From Pseudomonadales bacterium (GTDB lineage Bacteria; Pseudomonadota; Gammaproteobacteria; Pseudomonadales; Azotimanducaceae): DNA of 64,000 nt. The notes under the pieces were generated by a model that did not search any database, was not told where the DNA came from, and saw only the letters and a program-made list of their open reading frames with translations. The stretch lies in NCBI GenBank assembly GCA_041395945.1, contig JAWKZN010000001.1:1984001-2048000 (forward strand), written 5' to 3'. Positions within the stretch are counted from its first letter, which is position 1. Every line of letters begins with the position of its first letter. Positions 54,144 to 62,172 of this stretch are shown here, in pieces. A program made the translations under genes and the position numbers.

Positions 54144-54681
54144 ATTTCTGTCCACCCACACTCGCTTCGAACATCAGCCCACCGGTCGCGATGATGAATA
54201 CGGCCATGCCCTTGTAGTAGCCGCCTTTAACTTCCGCATCCTTGCGTCCTCCGCTGGCACCGGCACCCGCACCCGTGGTGGCCGCGGTCGCCTGGGCGCT
54301 GGCAGTGACTATGGTGGCGTTCACCTGACCACCGAACTCGAAGTTCCCCTGGGCGAACTCTCTGAAGGCCCGGTCATCCTGAAAGAAAATGATCTGGCTG
54401 TGCGCCTGCGCACCCGCCTGGAGTCCAACGGTGAGCTGAGTAAGCGTGGTCTCACCCACCGGGTCTCCTGCCACGTACACCCGACCGGTACCCCGGCCAC
54501 CGCCGATGATGAATCCCGCCTTGCCTACGGTCGGGAATATCGCATACCCGTATGCATCGTCGAAGAAGGGTGCACTGGCCCCGGCATTGCGGAACAGATC
54601 CGCAGCATCGGTGAATTTATCTGCATGGACGGTGCCGGCAAGCACCATGAGCAGGGCTGTCAATGTAATCCGTAGGGACAT
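54103..54681 (-). CDS. Exported SYLF (YSC84-like) lipid-binding-domain protein
   Basis: A 192-residue protein with signal peptide (LTALLMVLAGTVHA) and an SYLF domain: AYGYAIFPTVGKAGFIIGGGRGTGRVYV, QAGAQAHSQIIFFQD and GQVNATIVTASAQA. SYLF domains bind phosphoinositides in eukaryotes; bacterial homologues are periplasmic with unknown roles. ATG at 54681 is preceded by AAGGAGG five bases away. The gene converges on the methyltransferase. Confidence 0.9.
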   Translation of the reverse strand: MSLRITLTALLMVLAGTVHADKFTDAADLFRNAGASAPFFDDAYGYAIFPTVGKAGFIIGGGRGTGRVYVAGDPVGETTLTQLTVGLQAGAQAHSQIIFFQDDRAFREFAQGNFEFGGQVNATIVTASAQATAATTGAGAGASGGRKDAEVKGGYYKGMAVFIIATGGLMFEASVGGQKFSYRPIDHSLSTQ

Positions 54682-54753
54682 CGTGTCCTCCTTGAAAACT
54701 GGGCGCATCTTACCTCCTCCGGTCGACAGTTAGAACTCGAGTGGATCCTGCAG

Positions 54754-54817
54754 CCTGCAACAGGCATTTCCGAATCGCAGCGCGGGCTGCGGGAACTCCG
54801 GAAATGCCTGTTACAGG
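54754..54817. repeat. Long hairpin upstream of the MBL hydrolase gene
   Basis: Arms 54754-54772 and 54799-54817 pair over 19 bases with one mismatch (CCTGCAACAGGCATTTCCG). The 26-base loop contains a second hairpin (GCAGC with GCTGC). It lies 47 bases before the MBL gene start and 72 bases past the SYLF start, in a divergent gap. It has no similarity to the GATTGAC-type elements. Confidence 0.65.
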
Positions 54818-54864
54818 CCACTAGGGTATCGTTCGCCCTCACCCCGTCGATCGGAATTCACGCG

Positions 54865-55890
54865 ATGGTTGGACTGCTGAAGTACCTTTTGATTCCATTC
54901 GGCATTCTGATTCTCCTCGGTGCCGCACTGGTGAATGTGCCCGCGGTGCAGGATCTTCTGCTCAAAAGACTCATGGCCGCAGGGATTGCCACCGTACCGG
55001 GCCCCGATTTCGACGGCCTGCGTGTATTCATGTGCGGCACCTCCTCGCCGCTTCCGGCACCCGACCGGGCCCAGGCCTGTGTCGCGGTCAGGGCAGGCAA
55101 CAGACTCTATCTGGTGGATGCGGGTGCGGGGTCCGCCCGCACGTTGAGCCTGGCGCGGATCGACCTGTCGCAACTGCGTGGTGTACTGCTCACCCATTTC
55201 CACTCGGACCACATCGCCAGCCTGCCCGATTTCAATCTGAATTCCTGGGTGGCCGGCCGACCGGACCCGCTGACCGTTTACGGTCCCGTCGGGGTAAGCC
55301 AGGTTGTCGAGGGCTTCAACGCCGCCTATGCCCTGGACACCGGTTACCGGGTGGCCCATCACGGCGCTGAACTGCTGCCCCCGGAACTCGCCCTCATGCA
55401 ATCCCGGATCGTGGCACCGGGCCTGGTGACTGAAGAAGACGATCTGGTAATCACCGCCTACAGCGCTGACCACTTTCCGGTCGAACCGGCCCTCCTCTAT
55501 CGCTTCGACTATCGCGGGCGTTCGGTGGTCATCAGCGGTGACACCCTGGTCAACGACAGCCTCATCGAAGCCGCCACCGATGCAGATCTGCTGCTTCAGG
55601 ATGCCCTGTCGGTTCCCATCATCGCCTCGCTGGAAGAGGCCACTGCCGGTAATCGAGTGTCAAAGATCTTTCACGACATTCCCGACTACCATGCACCCAC
55701 ATCGGACATGGAACGGTTACTGAAGGCAACGGGCGTGCAGCAGCTGGCCCTCTATCACCTGGTGCCACCACCGATGAATTTTCTCCTCGAGAAGGTATTC
55801 ACCCGGGATCTGCCAGCCGGTGTAATTCTGACCGAAGACGGCATGACCTTCGATCTGCCGGCGCACAGCAACGACATCATCCGCTACTGA
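54865..55890 (+). CDS. Membrane-anchored MBL-fold hydrolase, RNase Z-like
   Basis: A 341-residue protein with an N-terminal membrane helix (about residues 6-24) and a metallo-beta-lactamase domain: LTHFHSDHIASL (HxHxDH), YSADHFPVEPAL, ISGDTLVN with the bridging Asp, and LALYHLVPPP. The layout resembles RNase Z/arylsulfatase-type hydrolases. The anchor suggests a periplasmic enzyme that may act on a small ester or lactone. It converges on the symporter gene with a 4-base gap. Confidence 0.87.
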   Translation: MVGLLKYLLIPFGILILLGAALVNVPAVQDLLLKRLMAAGIATVPGPDFDGLRVFMCGTSSPLPAPDRAQACVAVRAGNRLYLVDAGAGSARTLSLARIDLSQLRGVLLTHFHSDHIASLPDFNLNSWVAGRPDPLTVYGPVGVSQVVEGFNAAYALDTGYRVAHHGAELLPPELALMQSRIVAPGLVTEEDDLVITAYSADHFPVEPALLYRFDYRGRSVVISGDTLVNDSLIEAATDADLLLQDALSVPIIASLEEATAGNRVSKIFHDIPDYHAPTSDMERLLKATGVQQLALYHLVPPPMNFLLEKVFTRDLPAGVILTEDGMTFDLPAHSNDIIRY

Positions 55891-55894
55891 GTTC

Positions 55895-57391
55895 TCACAG
55901 ATCGAGAATTCTCTCTATGTCCGGCGCCAGCTTCGGCCTGGTATCAACCAGTGAAATCAGCACAAACAGCAGCATCGACGTGGTCATCGCGAGGAAGGGC
56001 CCGCTGATGCCGAAGGGAAGGTGCAGCGAGAAAATCTCCACCCCGAAATTGATGAGGAGGCTCGCCACAATGGCGGCGATGGCGGCTCTGGCTGTGGCGC
56101 GTTTCCAGTTGAGTCCGAACACCACCACTGGCACCAGCGCTGCAGCAAAGGTTCCCCAGCCGAAAGCACCCAGCAGGGCCACCAGACGGTCGTTGCCATA
56201 GTAGGAATACAGCGCGAATGCGGCAGCCACCAGGGTGATCAACACGGTCACGATCCGTGCCCAGAACAGTTCGTTTTCAATGCTGCGACCGCGAATGGCA
56301 TTGGGAATGTCGTGAATGACCGCCGCTGTGCCGATGTTGAGGAAGGCATCCGAGGTGGACATGATCGCGGCAAACAATGCCGCAAACACAATACCGGCCA
56401 GGAGCGGGTGGGCGAACGTGGCCAGGAATACCGGGGCGGCTTCATCCGGCGCCAGCAGCGGTGGTGTACTGCCATCGAGTACCGTCGCCCGCATGATGAT
56501 GCCGATGGCAAACCACAGCAGTGCGGCCAGTCCGTAGCCCAGCAGACTCACCGGAAAAACCACCCGGTTGTCGGAGATTTTCCGGTTCATCATCATCTTG
56601 GTCACCAGATGAGGCTGACCGGCCAGCCCGAGACCGAAGACGAACCCCCAGCCGATCGCGGTGACCAGTCCCAGGGTGCCAAAAGGCATCGCGGCTTCAC
56701 CGTCGTCCGCGGCGATGACTCCGACTGCTTCGGGCAGGCCGCCCTCATAGACGCTGGCCGCAGCAGCCAGGATCAGCACACCGGCTACGGCCATGATGGT
56801 GCCCTGCAGTACGTCGGTGTACACCGAGGCAATGATCCCACCGGTTACGCTGTAGAAAATCAGTACACCCAGCGACAGCGCCACACAGGTCACCAGAGAG
56901 ATCCCGGCGAAGATCTCGGTCGCACTGAGCACCGACTGCAGAACCAGCGCCATCGCCAGAATCTGGGTGGCCAGATACCCCATCACACCGAGCAGAATGG
57001 TGACCGCAGTGAGTCCGCGCGCCCACTCGCTGTTGTAGCGGGCGGCAACGATGTCCGGCAGAGAGAGCGCGTTACGCACTCCAGCGATCATGCGGATCCG
57101 TTTCGCGACGAGGAAGAATGCCAGGGCGTAGCCGAAACCGGCGACGATCACCATCCACAGCGAACTCAAGCCACTCGAATAGACGAGGCCCGGTCCGCCG
57201 ACAAAGCCGAACCCGGAAAGCGTGCTCGAAAAAACAGCCAGTGCCACCACCAGCGGTCCGAGGTGGCGGCCGGCCACAAAGAAATCGCTGCTGTTGTGGG
57301 TGCGACGCATGGCCCAGACACCCACCACCACACAGAAGAGCATGTACACGGCAACGAAGCCGATGGTGATTTCGGTACGAAATGCCTCCAT
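55895..57391 (-). CDS. Sodium:solute symporter (SSS family)
   Basis: A 498-residue membrane protein with about 13 hydrophobic helices. Family segments are visible: LAVFSSTLSGFGFVGGPGLVYSSGLSSLW near residue 60, ILIFYSVTGGIIASVYTDVLQG in mid-protein, and FAAIMSTSDAFLNIGTAAVIHDI in the second half. It imports an unknown organic solute with sodium. Its ATG shares one base with the stop of a small membrane protein gene, so the two are translated together. Confidence 0.93.
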   Translation of the reverse strand: MEAFRTEITIGFVAVYMLFCVVVGVWAMRRTHNSSDFFVAGRHLGPLVVALAVFSSTLSGFGFVGGPGLVYSSGLSSLWMVIVAGFGYALAFFLVAKRIRMIAGVRNALSLPDIVAARYNSEWARGLTAVTILLGVMGYLATQILAMALVLQSVLSATEIFAGISLVTCVALSLGVLIFYSVTGGIIASVYTDVLQGTIMAVAGVLILAAAASVYEGGLPEAVGVIAADDGEAAMPFGTLGLVTAIGWGFVFGLGLAGQPHLVTKMMMNRKISDNRVVFPVSLLGYGLAALLWFAIGIIMRATVLDGSTPPLLAPDEAAPVFLATFAHPLLAGIVFAALFAAIMSTSDAFLNIGTAAVIHDIPNAIRGRSIENELFWARIVTVLITLVAAAFALYSYYGNDRLVALLGAFGWGTFAAALVPVVVFGLNWKRATARAAIAAIVASLLINFGVEIFSLHLPFGISGPFLAMTTSMLLFVLISLVDTRPKLAPDIERILDL

Positions 57392-57969
57392 CAGTGTTCC
57401 GGGATCCGGGGTTGACCCGTTTCCGCCCGCAGCTTTTCGTAGGCCGCCTCATCCGCCTCGGAGTAGATGAAGCGCCGGAACCCCCAGACATAGAACACAC
57501 ACAGCAGAGCGCCGCCGCAGGGCACACCGAACAGGGCAAGTGAGGTAGGCAGAGGAAAGCCGAATACCGCAGGCGCAACACCGGTGTGCAGATAGTCCAT
57601 GTAGCTTTCGTACATGCTCCACCAGACGGCGAGTGAGACCGCGGCAATGGCAGCGAGCAGGCCCCAGAAGGATGGGGTTCGATGCCTCGGTGCGACACCC
57701 AGGGCAATGAGTGCATGTATCAGCAGCAGAATGCAGCTCTGCAGCCAGAACAGCAGGGGGCCGGCATTGCCGAGGCGTTCGCCGCGTTCTCCGCCCACAC
57801 TCATTCCCGACTGTTCGGGATGCGCGACACCGGACACGTAGGCCGGTTCCGGTACCGTCATCAGCCAGACGAGCAGCACACCCAGGATGACCAGCAGTCC
57901 GGCAATGACGAACATCAGGTTCCGGGTGCGTCTGTCACCCGGCGTCGTCCTGTCTCCTGCGCTACTCAC
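57391..57969 (-). CDS. Small membrane protein paired with the SSS symporter
   Basis: A 192-residue protein with about four hydrophobic helices (residues about 20-38, 70-90, 100-118, 135-160) and a basic C-terminal tail (RRFIYSEADEAAYEKL). GTG start overlaps the rdgC stop (GTGA), and its stop overlaps the symporter start (TGATG). No family name is offered. The layout recalls small helper subunits next to sodium symporters, but the relationship is inferred from position only. Confidence 0.8.
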   Translation of the reverse strand: MSSAGDRTTPGDRRTRNLMFVIAGLLVILGVLLVWLMTVPEPAYVSGVAHPEQSGMSVGGERGERLGNAGPLLFWLQSCILLLIHALIALGVAPRHRTPSFWGLLAAIAAVSLAVWWSMYESYMDYLHTGVAPAVFGFPLPTSLALFGVPCGGALLCVFYVWGFRRFIYSEADEAAYEKLRAETGQPRIPEH

Positions 57970-58862
57970 GCATAACCACCCAGCTGCTTCTTCATCGCCT
58001 GCATCAGCCGCTGCAGCATGCCGGTGAGCAGCACGAATTCAGCATCCAGCCGCGCAATCGGATCTTCGTCGAGCTCGATGCCTTCTTCCGTTGCTGCCAT
58101 GCCGACAAACTTGATCTTGCGCAGCATGGGTGTTTCATCGAGCACGAAGCTCACCACTTCATCAAACGTCATGCCAAGCCGGTCGAGTTTGAAACCATCG
58201 CGCACGTGTTTCTGCACACTCGGATCACCCAGATCCACGTCCATCCAGCTCACCGAGGTGGTGCCCACCGAAGGATCCTTCATGCGGCACTCACGTCCGA
58301 CCACGAAGGAAGACGGTCCTTTGCCGAGAAACACCGGATTCATCAGACGGCCGACAGACTCTTTGAATCCCAGCGGCATGACCTCGAGACTGCCGAAGGC
58401 CGAGCGAAGTTTGTCGAGAAAGCGCTCGGCGTAGGTCTCTGAGGATGTGTCGATGCCCAGCAGGCCTTCCGAACGCAGATACAGTCCCCAGATCCGATCG
58501 GATTTGAGCAGCGCCCTGGGCATGAGCTCGGCGATGACCTCATCCTTCAGGTCGCGCTTCTCCCGACGTCCGGGTTCCCGGCCGGATCGGGACACAAAGG
58601 CTTCCACCCGATCCTCGAGGGCTTCGTTGACCGCCGCATTCGGCAGCAGGCGGGTCTGGGCGCGCAGACGGAAAAGATCTGCACCCGCTACACGCCGGGC
58701 CAGGTTCTCCGGATTACCGGCCACCGGGGCTTCGAATCCAGCGCTGCGCTCGGTGTAGGCACCACAGGGTTTGAAAGGGACTTCGAGCAGGCGGCCGGAA
58801 AGGGCTTCCTCGGATTCCGGCCAGTCGCCGTGAACCCGGTAAAGACGCAGATTTCTGAACAT
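57966..58862 (-). CDS. rdgC: Recombination-associated protein RdgC
   Basis: A 298-residue DNA-binding ring protein: starts FRNLRLYRV, followed by LARRVAGADLFRLRAQ-type central motif and ends with ARLDAEFVLLTGMLQRLM. RdgC is found in beta- and gamma-proteobacteria and restrains RecA loading, and in some species controls pilin variation. It is the first gene of the run rdgC - small membrane protein - symporter. The coupling of a DNA protein to a transporter is probably an operon of convenience. Confidence 0.93.
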   Translation of the reverse strand: MFRNLRLYRVHGDWPESEEALSGRLLEVPFKPCGAYTERSAGFEAPVAGNPENLARRVAGADLFRLRAQTRLLPNAAVNEALEDRVEAFVSRSGREPGRREKRDLKDEVIAELMPRALLKSDRIWGLYLRSEGLLGIDTSSETYAERFLDKLRSAFGSLEVMPLGFKESVGRLMNPVFLGKGPSSFVVGRECRMKDPSVGTTSVSWMDVDLGDPSVQKHVRDGFKLDRLGMTFDEVVSFVLDETPMLRKIKFVGMAATEEGIELDEDPIARLDAEFVLLTGMLQRLMQAMKKQLGGYA

Positions 58863-58991
58863 TGGAACTACCGGTTGATCGTCGAAATCCCTGGCACGCG
58901 GCGCTGATCCTGGGTGATCGGCACCGGTTCCGGAGGGGATCCGCTCGCAAAGCGCGCCATTATCCGGATGTGAACCGGGCCTGTCACGGCT

Positions 58992-59756
58992 TCAGCCATC
59001 CCGCAGGGCCAGATAGTCGTCCACCAGCTCGATCAGGCGGGCGCGCCCGAAACTGGGCTCGTGTCCGCCGTGTACGGCGACAACGGGCAGTTCCCGCAGT
59101 CGCTTCATCGTCTGGATGTAGTCAGCGATGTGACTGTCCGGCAGTTCGTCCAGCAGTACCCCGTCATAGATCGCATCGCCTGAGAACAGGGTGCCGCTGG
59201 CCGCTTCCCACAGGCCCATGCTGCCGGGGGAATGACCCGGCAGATGCAGCACTTCGAAGTGTCGGTCACCCAGATCCAGGATCTCACCCGCGTCCAGGGC
59301 GCGGGTGACGGTGGTCGGAGCCACTGTATAGGCGGCCGGGTCGAATTCCGCATCCGGCAGCGCATCAATCAGCCATTCCCCGATGGGGGCAGCCTGTTCG
59401 AAAAGCGCGCGCTCGGCGGGTGGGAAGTCGGCGCCGGAGAGGGTCGCGAATTCCCGATAATCGGCCATCCGGTCGCTCTCGATGCGATGCATGAGACGCT
59501 CATCGAACTCGTGCAGGCAGCCGACATGGTCATAGTGGATGTGGGTGGCCAGGGCGGTCAGCGGTTTGTCGATCAGATCATGGATCTCTGCGCGCAGCGA
59601 ACTCACACCCAGCCCGGTATCGATGAGGAGGTCCCGGTCTCTGCCGCGCAGATGCCAGATATTGCAGCGCAGGAAGGGATGCACGTGGGGTTCCAGGAGC
59701 AGGGTCAGGCCGTCCGCAAGCGTCTTTCTTTCGTACCAGCGCTGTGCAATCTGCAC
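58992..59756 (-). CDS. MBL-fold metallohydrolase (glyoxalase II-like)
   Basis: A 254-residue hydrolase with LLIDTGLGVS, THIHYDHVG (HxHxDH), LHLPGHSPGSMGLW, FSGDAIYDG and VVAVHGGHEP supplying metal ligands. It resembles small cytosolic thioesterase or lactonase members of the MBL family. The start is GTG at 59756 with GGAGG five bases upstream. It is just past the TGA of the MFS gene (2-base gap), so the pair is coupled. A longer frame to 59867 is a shadow. Confidence 0.88.
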   Translation of the reverse strand: MQIAQRWYERKTLADGLTLLLEPHVHPFLRCNIWHLRGRDRDLLIDTGLGVSSLRAEIHDLIDKPLTALATHIHYDHVGCLHEFDERLMHRIESDRMADYREFATLSGADFPPAERALFEQAAPIGEWLIDALPDAEFDPAAYTVAPTTVTRALDAGEILDLGDRHFEVLHLPGHSPGSMGLWEAASGTLFSGDAIYDGVLLDELPDSHIADYIQTMKRLRELPVVAVHGGHEPSFGRARLIELVDDYLALRDG

Positions 59757-59757
59757 C

Positions 59758-61023
59758 TCAGCCTCCGGGACTCGAGCTTTGTGCCGGCGACCGGTAACCC
59801 CATACTGGCGTGAAGGCGCCGTAGCAGAACAGCAGCAGCGAAACCACCATCGCGGGCAGCAGCGCATTCAGGGTGCCGAATATCTCGATCACCACACCCA
59901 GGGCGATGGCGCCGATAGGCGCGCTGCCCATCATACCCAGGGTGAATACCGACAGAATCCGTCCGCGATACTCCGGTGCTGCGGATTCCTGAACGATGGT
60001 GCGTGCCAGGGTGGTGGTGTAGCCCATGTTCACTCCCCAGCCGAGGGTGGCGAGGATCAGCAGCCACCAGCCGGGCTCTATCCAGAGCAGATAGAGCACA
60101 ACGATGCGCGACAGCTGCATGATCAGAAAGAGTCGACCCGGACGGGCAAAGGGCATGAAGCGGAACATCAGGATGTTGGCAAAGGTTGCCCCTGCATAAA
60201 ACACCGCCATCATGATCGCCAGGAGAATCGCGTCGCCCTGGTAGACCCGCGCAATGATGTAGGGAAACACGGTCATGAAGGCGCCGGCATTGAAGATGGA
60301 GGAGATGAAATTGATGGTGAGCAGGTGAAAGATGACCTTGTGCACCAGGGTCGCCTTCAGGCCCGCAGTGATGGTGCGCAGAGCCGAAGTGGGGTTGGGA
60401 TTAGGTGGTGTCGCCACCGCGGCAATGCGTCGCACCGCCAGAGCGCCGATCGCCAGACAGGCGGCCTGCACGATCAGCACCGTGCCGAGTCCGACCGTCT
60501 CCATCTGCCCGGCCACTGCGAGACCGGTTATCTGTACCAGGAATCCTACCGCGGTGGCAGCAGAGACTCCCTGCTGCACGGCGGCACCGGAAACCCGATT
60601 GAGAATCGCCTGCTGGGCGGGTGCGGAAAATGAACTCACCACGCTCATGCCGAGACCCCAGACCGCGACGGTCCAGACGTTGAGGTGGCCCGCCCCGTCC
60701 ACGACGAGCAGCAGCAGTGGCAGCAGGGGCGCCAGGGCATAGACCCGGATGAGCAGCCCGCGGGGATCTGTTCGATCCGCGCTCGCACCACCCCAGAGCA
60801 TGATGAAAATGCCTGGTGCGCCCATAAGCGCCTGGAGCACACCCACCTGATCGGCCGGCAGCAGCAGCACGCCGATGAGCAGCCAGCTGATCAGCAGATA
60901 CTGCATGGCAAAGGCCATACCGGAAAAAGCGGTGGATCCCAGATAAGCCCGGAACGGGGCGCTGCGCCAGATGAGGGAGCGTGCGCCGTGCGCCTGGTCG
61001 TCCGCCTTCTGTTGTTCCGCCAT
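59758..61023 (-). CDS. MFS transporter, EntS-like
   Basis: A 421-residue protein with about twelve hydrophobic helices, SAPFRAYLGSTAFSGMAFAMQ at the N-terminus, LWGGASADRTDPRGLL in the first loop, and QESAAPEYRGRILSVFTLG in the second half. It resembles EntS-like exporters. ATG at 61023 is the natural start. The frame continues to 61158, but those residues derive from the MITE-like element next to it. Substrate unknown. Confidence 0.88.
   Translation of the reverse strand: MAEQQKADDQAHGARSLIWRSAPFRAYLGSTAFSGMAFAMQYLLISWLLIGVLLLPADQVGVLQALMGAPGIFIMLWGGASADRTDPRGLLIRVYALAPLLPLLLLVVDGAGHLNVWTVAVWGLGMSVVSSFSAPAQQAILNRVSGAAVQQGVSAATAVGFLVQITGLAVAGQMETVGLGTVLIVQAACLAIGALAVRRIAAVATPPNPNPTSALRTITAGLKATLVHKVIFHLLTINFISSIFNAGAFMTVFPYIIARVYQGDAILLAIMMAVFYAGATFANILMFRFMPFARPGRLFLIMQLSRIVVLYLLWIEPGWWLLILATLGWGVNMGYTTTLARTIVQESAAPEYRGRILSVFTLGMMGSAPIGAIALGVVIEIFGTLNALLPAMVVSLLLFCYGAFTPVWGYRSPAQSSSPGG
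59762..59766 (-). promoter_or_regulatory. Shine-Dalgarno deciding a GTG start for the MBL gene
   Basis: GGAGG on the minus strand with a 5-base spacer to GTG at 59756, lying across the end of the MFS gene. It excludes the longer frame. Confidence 0.72.
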
Positions 61024-61058
61024 GCGGGTTGTGACTCCCTCTCTGGCTGCACATACTA

Positions 61059-61228
61059 GCAGCCTGTTGGATAAGTCTCGAAAGCTCAGAGGCTCTGGCG
61101 CGCGGGCTGGCAAGACGCACCTCGAAGGCAATGTTGGTGACCTTGCCGAGAGGTGCAACGTAGTCAGCGCGCGCGCCAGAGCCTCCCGGAGGGCGCGCTG
61201 AGCAAACGAGACTTATACAACAGGCTGC
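61059..61228. mobile_element. MITE-like element with 22-bp terminal inverted repeats
   Basis: Left end 61059-61080 and right end 61207-61228 are inverted repeats over 22 bases with one mismatch (GCAGCCTGTTG, then AAGTCTCG). Inside, GAGGCTCTGGCGCGCG (61089-61104) pairs exactly with 61170-61185, and GCACCTC pairs with GAGGTGC near the centre, so the whole element can fold. It is about 170 bp, has no gene, and sits in a divergent gap. A similar end is at 27.02 kb. The TIR start resembles insertion-sequence ends; the parent transposase is not in the window. Confidence 0.7.
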
Positions 61229-61269
61229 CAGGCAGCCTCAGACCAAATATCGACCACCAGGAGCACGGC

Positions 61270-62172
61270 ATGGCCCTCGATTTTTCAGACAAGGTCGCCG
61301 TCATCACCGGCGCCGGCAATGGGCTCGGCCGTTCCCACGCGCTCCTGCTCGGCTCCCTCGGGGCGCGGGTGGTGGTCAACGATCTCGGCGGTTCCGGATC
61401 CGGTGAAGGCCGCGATTCGAGCGTTGCGGACTCGGTAGTCGAGCAGATCACCTCCGCTGGTGGCGAGGCTGTCGCCAACGGAGATTCAGTGACCGAGGGT
61501 GATCGGATCGTGCAATGCGCGCTGGACACCTTCGGCCGCATCGACATCGTGGTCAACAACGCCGGCATTCTGCGCGACAAATCCTTTCACAAGATGACGG
61601 ACGAGGACTGGGACCTGGTTTACAACGTACATCTGAAAGGCGCCTACAAGGTCAGTCGCGCGGCATTTCCCCACATGCGCGAGCAGGGCAGTGGCCGCTT
61701 CGTAATGACGACCTCGGCTGCAGGCATCTACGGTAATTTCGGACAGGCAAATTACAGCGCCTGCAAACTGGCTCTGCACGGGCTCTCCCAGACCCTGGCC
61801 ATCGAAGGCCGCTCGAAAGGCATCGCGTCAAACACCATCGCCCCCATCGCCGCTTCGAGGCTGATGGGCACGGTGATGGACGAGAAGGCCATGGCGCTGC
61901 TGCGCCCCGAGGTGGTCAGCCCCCTGGTCGCCTGGCTGTGTCACGACAGCTGTGATGCCACCGGCGGACTGTTCGAAGTCGGTGCAGGCTGGATCGGGCG
62001 CGTGCGCTGGGAGCGCAGTCAGGGCGCCTATTTTCCACCCACCGGCTTCTCGCCGGACGATGTCCAGGCAGCCTGGGAGAAGATCAACGACTTCTCCGAT
62101 GCCAGCCACCCGACCAGCACTGCGGACACCATGCGGGCCATCTTCGGCAACCCGCATCTCCCCAGGGAGTGA
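61270..62172 (+). CDS. SDR-family 3-hydroxyacyl-CoA dehydrogenase-like enzyme
   Basis: A 300-residue short-chain dehydrogenase with GAGNGLGRSHAL at the NAD site, NDLGGSGSGEGRDSS, NNAGILRDKSFHKM, and YSACK catalytic residues. It closely resembles the D-3-hydroxyacyl-CoA dehydrogenase domain of peroxisomal multifunctional enzyme 2. ATG at 61270 has AGGAG upstream. Its stop overlaps the GTG of the next MFS gene, so transport and oxidation of one substrate are plausibly linked. Confidence 0.9.
   Translation: MALDFSDKVAVITGAGNGLGRSHALLLGSLGARVVVNDLGGSGSGEGRDSSVADSVVEQITSAGGEAVANGDSVTEGDRIVQCALDTFGRIDIVVNNAGILRDKSFHKMTDEDWDLVYNVHLKGAYKVSRAAFPHMREQGSGRFVMTTSAAGIYGNFGQANYSACKLALHGLSQTLAIEGRSKGIASNTIAPIAASRLMGTVMDEKAMALLRPEVVSPLVAWLCHDSCDATGGLFEVGAGWIGRVRWERSQGAYFPPTGFSPDDVQAAWEKINDFSDASHPTSTADTMRAIFGNPHLPRE

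Noticed and set aside
56021..57415. 464-residue open frame on the plus strand
   Set aside because: Antisense of the symporter gene, rich in His, Gln and Arg, with no recognisable domain.
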